Below, piece by piece: positions 36,696 to 43,897 of a DNA stretch of 43,897 nucleotides. The position numbers and the translations under genes were made by a program. The stretch is from Akkermansiaceae bacterium (GTDB lineage: Bacteria; Verrucomicrobiota; Verrucomicrobiia; Verrucomicrobiales; Akkermansiaceae). Numbering within the stretch: position 1 is the first letter of the stretch; the number at the start of each line of letters is the position of its first letter. The stretch is taken from assembly GCA_903906515.1 (NCBI GenBank), contig CAIVKO010000210.1:1-43897 (forward strand). The letters run 5' to 3'. Under the pieces are notes generated by a model. It did not search any database and had not been told where the DNA came from. It saw only the letters and a program-made list of their open reading frames with translations.

Positions 36696-39600
36696 ATGAA
36701 AACACCACCAGAAACCCAAACTGTTTTTCCTGTTCGTATTTCCAACCCGTCAGGATTGAGTATGGAGGTTAATTCCAACGGCTCCATCCGGCGGATCGAT
36801 CACAGCGATATCATGATCAACCTGTTCCTCGGCAACGAGGCTGACGGCGGACCTGCCAATATCTATCTCCGTGAGCATGGTGCCACCATGAGATCGGTTC
36901 CCATGCTTGGCCCGCAAAGCCCGGCGGTTTTCGATGTCCACGAGGGTGGATTCTCGGCAACCGGACACTGGAATGATCTGGTTTTCCGCGTAAAGCTTGT
37001 TCTAGCGGAATCCACCCCGGCATGGTTCTGGCATGTGGAAGTGGAAAACACCGGTAAGACCGCGGTGACTTGCGATCTGCTTTTCGCCCAAGATCTGGGA
37101 CTGGCTCACTACGGAGCCATCCGCCTGAATGAATATTATGTCAGCCAGTATGTGGACCACACTGCGCTGACTCACGATAAACACGGCGTGTGCGTCGCAT
37201 CGCGCCAGAACCAGTCGATGGGCGGACGCTGCCCGTGGACGGTCGTCGGCTCGCTGCGCCGGGGGATTTCGTATGCCACCGATGCCATGCAGTTCCATGG
37301 GCTCTCGACCCGCTCGGGTGGCTCCGCACAGGCGCTTGCCGATGGCCTGCCGGGCAAACGCCTGCAACACGAGCATTCCATGGCCTGTATCCAGGACGAA
37401 CCCATCACTCTGGCTGCGGGTGAAAGAAAAAACTGCGGATTTTTCTGCGGATTCGAAGTGAACAAGCCGGACGCCACATCAGAAGCCGATTTATCACGGA
37501 TTGATGCGGTGATGTCTCTGCCTGAATCCGCCGCCCCGCAGTGGTCTGCCGACGGCGATGGATCGCATGGCTCCGCCTCGCTCTTCACCACGGCCACTCT
37601 GTTAGAAACACTGAATCTGGACGACACGGAAATCCAATCGTTGTTCAGCGGGAAAATCCTCCATCCCGAGCATGACAACGGATGCCTGCTTTCATTTTTC
37701 AACAGCTCCGGAAATCATGTGGTGCTAAAGGCGAAAGAACTCAAGGTGCTTCGCCCCCACGGTCATCTGCTGCGCACCGGAGCTTCCCCGACGCCGGATG
37801 AATCCGCCCTGACATCCACCGCCTGGATGGCCGGCGTCTTCCATTCGATGGTCACCCAAGGGCATGTAAGCATCAACCGCTTCCTCTCCACCTGCCATAC
37901 CTATCTCGGATTGTTCCGCAGCCACGGCCAGCGGGTGTTTGTGGAAACCGACGGCAAGTGGGTTTTGTTAGGTTTACCATCCGCGTTTGAAATGGCGACC
38001 GCATCATGCCGCTGGATCTACAAACATGCCGACGGCCTCATCGAGGTGGTTTCCACCGCTCAGGAATCAGCCCATGAGCTGGGACTCTCGATCCGCATCC
38101 TCAAAGGTAATGCCGCCAGATTCCTGATCACCCACCACGTCGCCATGAATGGTGATGACGGCAGCCCTGCCATCCCCGTGGTTTTCGAGACGGATGAAAA
38201 CGGGGTCTTCGTCCGCTCCGTGCCGGACTGCGATGTGGGCCGCCGCTTCCCTGATGGAGAATTCCGAATCGCTCCTGCGGATGGCACGGTGTTCGAATCC
38301 ATCGGCGGCGACGACGAATTGTTTACCGATCGGGTTTCACGCAATCAACCGTTCCTCAACATCACCACCGCGCCAACTCTAACCGCCGGTCTTGTGATCA
38401 CCGGACATCTGGTGGACGACCAAACGCCACAAGCCGCGCCCCCCCTAACACCCAATGCGGTGGTGACATCGCCGGGAGAGTCGTCACACTCCCCCGCCGT
38501 GGCGCGGATTTCAACGATGCTGCCATGGTTCATGCACAACGCCCTGGTGCACTACCTTTCCCCGCGGGGCCTGGAACAATACTCCGGCGGCGGATGGGGA
38601 ACCCGCGATGTCTGCCAAGGCCCGGTGGAATTACTGCTGGCACTCGGCCGCTTCGATGTGGTGCGCGACCTGCTCCTGCGCGTGTTCCGCCAACAGAATG
38701 CGGATGGCGACTGGCCACAGTGGTTCATGTTCTTCGACCGCGAGCGCAACATCCGCCCCGGCGACTCGCATGGCGATATCGTCTATTGGCCGGTCCTCGC
38801 ATTGGCCCAGTATCTCGATGCCACCGGTGACGCCACGGTGCTCGATGAATCGCTGCCATTTTTCCATCCGGATGGCGATGCATCCGCAGAACACGTGAGC
38901 GTGTCGGACCATGTCGAACGTGCACTGAATGTAATTCTGACCCGTGTGATCCCCGGCAGCAATCTCGCATCCTACGGCCACGGCGACTGGAATGACTCGC
39001 TCCAACCCGTGAAATCCGACATGCGTGAGCGCCTCTGCAGTTCGTGGACGGTGACGCTCAATTATCAGACATTCATCGCACTCGCGGATGCCTACAAACG
39101 CATCGGCAATTCCGGGCGCGCGGCGGAACTCGCCGCCATAGCTAACAAAATCATCGATGAATTCCAACGCGTGCTCATCGTGGACGATGTCGTGACCGGC
39201 TTCGCCTATTTCCACGAATCCGGAAAGACGGATTTCCTCCTGCACCCACTTGATGGAGTCACCGGACTTTCACACAGCTTGCTGCCAATGATCCATGCGA
39301 TCATCAACGACATGCTCACCCCGAGCCAGGCGGAAAACCATCTGACCGTCATACGCAAGCACCTGCTAGGACCCGATGGCGCTCATCTTTTCAACCGCCC
39401 GATGGTCTATCGAGGCGGGCCGCAGACATTGTTCCAACGTGCGGAGAGCGCGAGTTACTTCGGCCGGGAAATCGGCATCATGTACACCCACGCCCACCTG
39501 CGCTATTGCGAGGCGCTCGCGCGTTTCGGCGATGCGGAGGGCTTTTTCCACGCGCTTTGCCAGGCGGTGCCGATCGGCATCCGTGAAATCGTCCCCTCGG

Positions 39601-40061
39601 CCACGCTGCGCCAGTCGAACTGTTACTATTCGAGTTCGGACCCGGCGTTTGCAGACCGTTACGAGGCTTACAACGATTATGAAAAGGTGAACAGCGGAGA
39701 AGTGCCGCTCGAAGGAGGTTGGCGCGTTTATTCCAGCGGCGCGGGCATCAGCTTCCGACTCGTGATCCAGTGCTTCCTCGGCATCCGTGAAACACTGTCC
39801 CATCTGGTGGTGGACCCGGTGATTCCGGCTCGATTGGACGGATTGGAAGCCACCGTGAAAATCGCCGGACGAAACATCACGGTGCTCTATCGCATCGGAG
39901 CGAACGGCTGCGGCACCGCGTCCGTCAACATCAACGGTGAGGATCTCGATTTCGTCAGGAAAAACAACCCCTACCGCCCTGGTGCGGTCGCGGTTCCCAT
40001 GGGGGACATCCTTGCGAACCTCAAGGATTCCGAGAACCTCCTCACGATATCGATCGGTTGA
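36696..40061 (+). CDS. GH94 phosphorylase, 1,2-beta-oligoglucan phosphorylase-like
   Basis: The 1121-residue protein matches the length and layout of 1,2-beta-oligoglucan phosphorylases (about 1110 residues), which split beta-1,2-linked glucose chains with phosphate to glucose 1-phosphate. The (alpha/alpha)6 barrel has QYSGGGWGTRDVCQGPVE, FRQQNADGDWPQWFMFFDRE, GDSHGDIVYWPVLALAQY, and YGHGDWNDSLQPV, whose Asp764 or Asp767 is the general acid of GH94. FGREIGIMYTHAHLRYCEAL and GGWRVYSSG are further family parts. No signal peptide was found, so it should act in the cytoplasm. It is flanked at 27 and 44 bases by the transporter and aroB, so co-transcription is likely. Other GH94 substrates (cellobiose, laminaribiose) are less likely at this length. 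Confidence 0.82.
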   Translation: MKTPPETQTVFPVRISNPSGLSMEVNSNGSIRRIDHSDIMINLFLGNEADGGPANIYLREHGATMRSVPMLGPQSPAVFDVHEGGFSATGHWNDLVFRVKLVLAESTPAWFWHVEVENTGKTAVTCDLLFAQDLGLAHYGAIRLNEYYVSQYVDHTALTHDKHGVCVASRQNQSMGGRCPWTVVGSLRRGISYATDAMQFHGLSTRSGGSAQALADGLPGKRLQHEHSMACIQDEPITLAAGERKNCGFFCGFEVNKPDATSEADLSRIDAVMSLPESAAPQWSADGDGSHGSASLFTTATLLETLNLDDTEIQSLFSGKILHPEHDNGCLLSFFNSSGNHVVLKAKELKVLRPHGHLLRTGASPTPDESALTSTAWMAGVFHSMVTQGHVSINRFLSTCHTYLGLFRSHGQRVFVETDGKWVLLGLPSAFEMATASCRWIYKHADGLIEVVSTAQESAHELGLSIRILKGNAARFLITHHVAMNGDDGSPAIPVVFETDENGVFVRSVPDCDVGRRFPDGEFRIAPADGTVFESIGGDDELFTDRVSRNQPFLNITTAPTLTAGLVITGHLVDDQTPQAAPPLTPNAVVTSPGESSHSPAVARISTMLPWFMHNALVHYLSPRGLEQYSGGGWGTRDVCQGPVELLLALGRFDVVRDLLLRVFRQQNADGDWPQWFMFFDRERNIRPGDSHGDIVYWPVLALAQYLDATGDATVLDESLPFFHPDGDASAEHVSVSDHVERALNVILTRVIPGSNLASYGHGDWNDSLQPVKSDMRERLCSSWTVTLNYQTFIALADAYKRIGNSGRAAELAAIANKIIDEFQRVLIVDDVVTGFAYFHESGKTDFLLHPLDGVTGLSHSLLPMIHAIINDMLTPSQAENHLTVIRKHLLGPDGAHLFNRPMVYRGGPQTLFQRAESASYFGREIGIMYTHAHLRYCEALARFGDAEGFFHALCQAVPIGIREIVPSATLRQSNCYYSSSDPAFADRYEAYNDYEKVNSGEVPLEGGWRVYSSGAGISFRLVIQCFLGIRETLSHLVVDPVIPARLDGLEATVKIAGRNITVLYRIGANGCGTASVNINGEDLDFVRKNNPYRPGAVAVPMGDILANLKDSENLLTISIG

Positions 40062-40105
40062 CGATCCGTGATGGACATCCGGGCTCCATTTTCCATGCTT
40101 CCGCC

Positions 40106-41194
40106 ATGCAAAACGTCCATGTCGATCTCGCCGACCGCTCCTACGATGTCCTCGTGGTACCCGGAATCCTGAGCCAAACAGGCAAACTTATCGCAAAAAC
40201 CGGTCTCGCCGGATGCCGCGCCGCCGTTATCAGCGATGAAACCGTGGCCCACCACCACGCGGACGCTCTTATCGAATCACTCGAATCCGCCGGTTTCCGC
40301 CCCACCCTGCACACCGTGCCCGCAGGCGAGTCATCCAAGTCACTGCCCCATGTGGAAACCCTCTGCCGCGAGATGATCCGCGCCGGCCACGACCGGAAAT
40401 CTGCCGTCGTCGCGCTCGGCGGTGGCGTCGTCGGCGACCTCGCAGGATTTGTATCCTCGATGTTCTATCGGGGGCTGCCCTTCGTCCAAATCCCCACTAC
40501 CATCGTCGCCCAGGTCGATTCATCGGTCGGCGGAAAAACCGGCGTCAACGTGGCAGAAGGAAAAAACTTGTTAGGAGCATTCCACCAACCGCGCCTGGTC
40601 ATCGTCGATCCGGAAACCCTACGCACCCTGCCGGACCGCGAATTTCACGAGGGTTTCGCGGAAGCCATCAAACACGCCGCCATCCGCGATGCCGCGATGC
40701 TCGACGAACTCGCCGCACTCGACCCCGCCAGCCGCGATGTCCCGGCGGACCTGATCGCCCGCAACATCGCGATCAAAGCCCGCGTCGTAGAGGCGGACGA
40801 ACATGAAACGCGCGGCATTCGCGCCCTGCTCAACTTCGGCCACACCATCGGCCACGGCATCGAAGCCTCCGTCCCATACGGCGAAATGCTGCACGGCGAG
40901 GCGATCTCGCTCGGCATCCGTGCCGCGCTCTTCCTCTCGGAACGCCGCGCCGGTCTCACCCCGGAGGACTCCGAAAAAATCCTTTCTTTGTTAGAAAAAT
41001 TCCACCTCCCACTCGTTCTATCCAGATCAATCACCACGGAAACGGTGATGGAAAAACTCGCCAAGGACAAAAAATTCGCGTCCGGTGCCATCCGCTTCGT
41101 CGTGATCGATGCCCCCGGCCATGCCAAGGTGGTGGACAACATCACCCAAGCAGACCTCATCGAGGCCATCGAGCATCTGCGGTCTCGTGGTTGA
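40106..41194 (+). CDS. aroB: 3-dehydroquinate synthase
   Basis: The 362-residue enzyme makes 3-dehydroquinate from DAHP, the second step of the shikimate pathway, using NAD+ and a metal. Key parts: AVVALGGGVVGDLAGF, FVQIPTTIVAQVDSSVGGKTGVN, GKNLLGAFHQPRLV, and the metal ligands in EGFAEAIKHA, NFGHTIGHGIE and GEMLHGEAISLG. The ATG at 40106 (MQNVHVDLADRSY) was chosen over an upstream TTG at 40058. It follows the GH94 gene by 44 bases and is convergent with the macroglobulin gene. Confidence 0.96.
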   Translation: MQNVHVDLADRSYDVLVVPGILSQTGKLIAKTGLAGCRAAVISDETVAHHHADALIESLESAGFRPTLHTVPAGESSKSLPHVETLCREMIRAGHDRKSAVVALGGGVVGDLAGFVSSMFYRGLPFVQIPTTIVAQVDSSVGGKTGVNVAEGKNLLGAFHQPRLVIVDPETLRTLPDREFHEGFAEAIKHAAIRDAAMLDELAALDPASRDVPADLIARNIAIKARVVEADEHETRGIRALLNFGHTIGHGIEASVPYGEMLHGEAISLGIRAALFLSERRAGLTPEDSEKILSLLEKFHLPLVLSRSITTETVMEKLAKDKKFASGAIRFVVIDAPGHAKVVDNITQADLIEAIEHLRSRG

Positions 41195-41517
41195 TCCCCG
41201 GAAACCATTACAGCCAATCGATAAAGCCGGTGATAACTGGATCATTGATCTTGTTTACGTCTATGAAAAATGAGCGTTTTACTCATGGTCGATGAAAGTC
41301 GGCAAATGGATGGCTGATACCGGAGGGCACCTCTTTTCCGCGCCGAATGACAAAGCAAATTCCTGGCATTCTGCGTTTCCTGTGAGCCCCAGGACCGTTG
41401 GCCCTGAAGAATAATAAATCCCATCTTCCGGCGGGCTCGAATAAATGCACCCGTCAAAACCAGAAGTCCCTGCTGCCACACCGCTGATTCCGGCAATTTT
41501 TCTCCACGGCTCACTGC
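41195..41517. other. 323-bp convergent gap, little visible
   Basis: Only a short hairpin (ATGAG, 7-base loop, CTCAT, 41270-41286) is visible after aroB and could help end transcription. No REPIN-like pair like those in the other large convergent gaps was found. A GTG-initiated frame of 80 codons on the reverse strand (41279-41521) overlaps the macroglobulin stop but has no recognisable family. Confidence 0.4.
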
Positions 41518-43897
41518 TCACTCGATTCTCAGCTTGATGTCTTCCGAGTTGCCGCGGAGTTCGGGGGCATACATGGCGGAGGCTTCGGCGGGCAGGGCTT
41601 TGTAAGTGCCGGGCGCCTCGGCGCGGAGTTGATAGCGCAGGGTGTGTGTGCCACGCGGCAGTGCGCGGATGAAGAAGTCCACCGTTTGATCGCGCGGTTC
41701 CATGTAGGTGCTGAATCCGCCATCGCCGGAAATGTATCCGCTCAGGGCGTCCAGCGCTTCGAATCCTGCGGCCTTGGCATCGGAGAAAAGCAGGTATTCG
41801 TAGTCATTCTTGCTTTCAAGAATGAGCTCCACCTCGATGCGATCGCCGGATTTCAACGAATCGCCGTCGGCCAGAGGCTCGCGCTTGAAGCGCTCCACCC
41901 GTTGTTTGGCGATGAGTCCGGTGGAATCGGGGACTTCGGTTTCTTTTTCGAGGGCGACGAGTTTGGAAACCTTGCGTTGCACCTTCACTTCGAGTCCGGC
42001 GGCGCGGAGCTTGTCTTCGAGGGTGAAGACTTCGAGATAGGCGTTCGCATAAAGCGTTCCCTTGCCGGTCTTGCGGAGTTCGATGTCGTGCTTCCCGGTG
42101 GTGACGGCATCTCCGGTTAGAAGAACCGTGCCATCGAAGGTGAAAAGGTTGTCACGATCGATGGTGAGTTTCTTCATCGACTTGCCGTCCATCAGAACCT
42201 CGACTTCCATTTCCGGGACACTCTCGCCGCTGGCCTTGAAATAGGTGGCGATGGCCTCGATGGCAAAGGCGGTGTCACGGGTGGACTCCCAATAACTGGC
42301 GTGTTTGCGGTTGTTGACGAGGTATTTCACCAGACCGCGGGTATCAGCATCCTTGGGTTTCACCGCAGCGAGCAGCTTGAGATACCATGCGTGCGCCTCC
42401 ACTTCGCTGCCATACCAGAACCACCAGCAATGCGTGTTCTGGAGATCCAGATAAGCCGTTTGATTTTCCGGATCCCGCTTGAGGTTCTGTGAAATCATCT
42501 TCATCAACTCATCGCGGCGGGCTTCGTCACCCTTGCGGTGTTCTTCCAGGCCGACGAGGCACTTGGCATAAACCGGCAGGTCGATGCGGTCGCGGTAGAG
42601 GAAGGCAAGCATCGGCTCGGAATCGCGCTTGGCCTCGCCGAGCACCAGGCGGTTGAATGCATCGAGGGCATCGGCTTTGGCCTTCTCGTAGCGGTTGTCG
42701 TCTTTGACCTTCTTGCCCGCATCACGCAGCGCCTGGCGTTCGACGTAGAGCTGCAGGGCCACGACTTGTTTTTTCTCGTAGGACGCCAACCAGCCGATTC
42801 CGGCGTTGATCATGGGCTCGGGGATTTTCGCGCCATTCGCCTTTGCAACTAACAATCCATGGACCACCACCGCCGTCGTGTGCGGATAGGAATATTCGCC
42901 ATGACCGGAGAACCATCCCCAGCCACCATCGGAGTTTTGCATGGACATGAGTTTGTCCACACCGGCGGAAACCATCTTCTCGATTTCATGTTCATCGAAA
43001 ACCGGGTTTTCCTTCCATTGTTTCCACTGTGCGGCGCGGTCGGCGGCATTGCCGAGTTCCTGCGGATTCAGGTTGTTCCGCTTGGCTTTGACTTCCGCGA
43101 GATTGATCTTGAGATCACCGAGAAGCTTCTGCGCGATCACAGCGGGAACGAAACGATTCAACGTTTGTTCGGTGCAACCATATGGATAACTCGCCAGATA
43201 GGGGATGGCATCCACCACGGCACCCGCGATCGTCGGCGACACCCTGACCGTGAGCTTCGATTGATCCGGTCGGCGTTTTTCCGGCACTTCCATTTGGATT
43301 TTCGCGGAGTTCTGGTCCGGTTCGACCACGCGGCTCCACGCGTCCTGACGGGACATGCCGTGCACGAGCACCGGCAGCTTGCGCTCGACGGCATCGCCAT
43401 CGTCGCCGGAATCGGCCTTCATGCGCAAGGTCGCCTCGCCTTCGCGCATGGCTTTGACCCGCCAATCGACCCGGGCCTCGGACTTCGCGGCGATTTCCAC
43501 GGTCTTCGCCGCACCATCGATGGCTTCGATATTCTTTCCATCGAGTTCCAACGAAACTTTAACCGTTTTCGGCGCATCATGATCGTTATGCACTACCGCG
43601 CTGAACACCGCTTCATCGCGCTCGACGAGGAAGCGCGGTGCCTGCAAGCGGACCAACAATTCCTTGGAGGTGATGATTTCGGTCGAGCCTTCACCGACAT
43701 GGGTGTCGTTGCCAAGCACCCAAACGCGAGCCTTCCAGGTCGTGAGGTTGTCGGGGAACTCCAGTGGAACCACGACACAACCGTCGGCATCCGTCTGGAT
43801 CGCGCCGGACCACTTCATGAGATCCGCGAAGTCCTTGCGGACAAGAATAGGAGCAGCACCCGCAGCACGGTCGGGATTATTGAGAATCGCATCGATA
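41518..43897 (-). CDS. bacterial alpha-2-macroglobulin family protein, partial
   Basis: The frame is open to the right edge (no stop from 43897 down), so only the C-terminal 790 or so residues are seen. At the edge the text reads VRKDFADLMKWSGAIQTDADG, the family's MG domain pattern, followed by FPDNLTTWKARVWVLG. The thioester motif CTEQ is present in YPYGCTEQTLNRF, within the helical thioester domain (later repeats such as GGWGWFSGHGEYSYPHTTAVV). Receptor-binding-like C-terminal beta domains end the protein. Such proteins trap attacking proteases in the periplasm, usually as lipoproteins next to a class A penicillin-binding protein; that partner, if present, lies outside the window. An internal ATG at 43818 is not the true start. 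Confidence 0.9.
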   Translation of the reverse strand, partial: IDAILNNPDRAAGAAPILVRKDFADLMKWSGAIQTDADGCVVVPLEFPDNLTTWKARVWVLGNDTHVGEGSTEIITSKELLVRLQAPRFLVERDEAVFSAVVHNDHDAPKTVKVSLELDGKNIEAIDGAAKTVEIAAKSEARVDWRVKAMREGEATLRMKADSGDDGDAVERKLPVLVHGMSRQDAWSRVVEPDQNSAKIQMEVPEKRRPDQSKLTVRVSPTIAGAVVDAIPYLASYPYGCTEQTLNRFVPAVIAQKLLGDLKINLAEVKAKRNNLNPQELGNAADRAAQWKQWKENPVFDEHEIEKMVSAGVDKLMSMQNSDGGWGWFSGHGEYSYPHTTAVVVHGLLVAKANGAKIPEPMINAGIGWLASYEKKQVVALQLYVERQALRDAGKKVKDDNRYEKAKADALDAFNRLVLGEAKRDSEPMLAFLYRDRIDLPVYAKCLVGLEEHRKGDEARRDELMKMISQNLKRDPENQTAYLDLQNTHCWWFWYGSEVEAHAWYLKLLAAVKPKDADTRGLVKYLVNNRKHASYWESTRDTAFAIEAIATYFKASGESVPEMEVEVLMDGKSMKKLTIDRDNLFTFDGTVLLTGDAVTTGKHDIELRKTGKGTLYANAYLEVFTLEDKLRAAGLEVKVQRKVSKLVALEKETEVPDSTGLIAKQRVERFKREPLADGDSLKSGDRIEVELILESKNDYEYLLFSDAKAAGFEALDALSGYISGDGGFSTYMEPRDQTVDFFIRALPRGTHTLRYQLRAEAPGTYKALPAEASAMYAPELRGNSEDIKLRIE

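Noticed and set aside
41279-41521. GTG-initiated frame of 80 codons overlapping the macroglobulin stop on the reverse strand
   Set aside because: It has no recognisable domain, and the GTGA overlap is common by chance; not enough to call a gene.

Overview
The window looks like a chromosomal segment of a Gram-negative bacterium, most likely a verrucomicrobium (Verrucomicrobiota, near Verrucomicrobiales). This is an inference from protein style: a carboxynorspermidine dehydrogenase-like enzyme, an Agl23-type membrane glycosyltransferase, secreted sugar-active enzymes, an MCE lipid-transport operon, and many genes without an obvious Shine-Dalgarno. No rRNA or tRNA gene, CRISPR array, prophage or intact insertion sequence was recognised. 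Base composition is moderately GC-rich with a few AT-richer accessory patches.

Left part (1-13.9 kb): the start of a gene cut by the left edge and a DUF6036 nucleotidyltransferase, gyrB with a plausible promoter, an RNase D, a carboxynorspermidine dehydrogenase-like enzyme, a large secreted GH38/DUF5054-type protein, tadA, a GT2 glycosyltransferase divergent from an Agl23-type membrane protein, apbE, and uppP.

Middle (13.9-25.7 kb): a truncated histidine-kinase fragment, a TetR regulator with a clear palindromic operator at its start, then the housekeeping genes dtd, carA, purA and uppS. After these come an SMP-30 family protein, a uroporphyrinogen decarboxylase-family protein, a decayed stretch (hairpin repeat array plus a metallo-beta-lactamase-fold remnant), an NCS2 permease, a small zinc-ribbon protein, a frameshifted secreted glycosidase-like gene and an RDD membrane protein.

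Right part (25.8-43.9 kb): hflX divergent from a tight MCE operon (mlaE with a STAS-like N-terminus, mlaF, mlaD, pqiC-like lipoprotein), a DEAD-box helicase, a secreted tandem-domain esterase, an SbmA/ABCD-like transporter whose ATPase domain looks inactivated, a GH94 phosphorylase resembling 1,2-beta-oligoglucan phosphorylase, aroB, and an alpha-2-macroglobulin-like gene that runs off the right edge.

The most interesting signals are: (i) a 119-bp, about 89% identical sequence placed upstream of both the tandem esterase and the transporter-phosphorylase-aroB unit, suggesting shared control; (ii) the degenerate ATPase of that transporter next to a beta-1,2-oligoglucan-type phosphorylase; (iii) REPIN-like inverted repeat pairs in three convergent gene junctions; and (iv) a recurrent GTTAG/CTAAC word, especially TTGTTAG inside genes, much commoner than rearrangements of the same bases.
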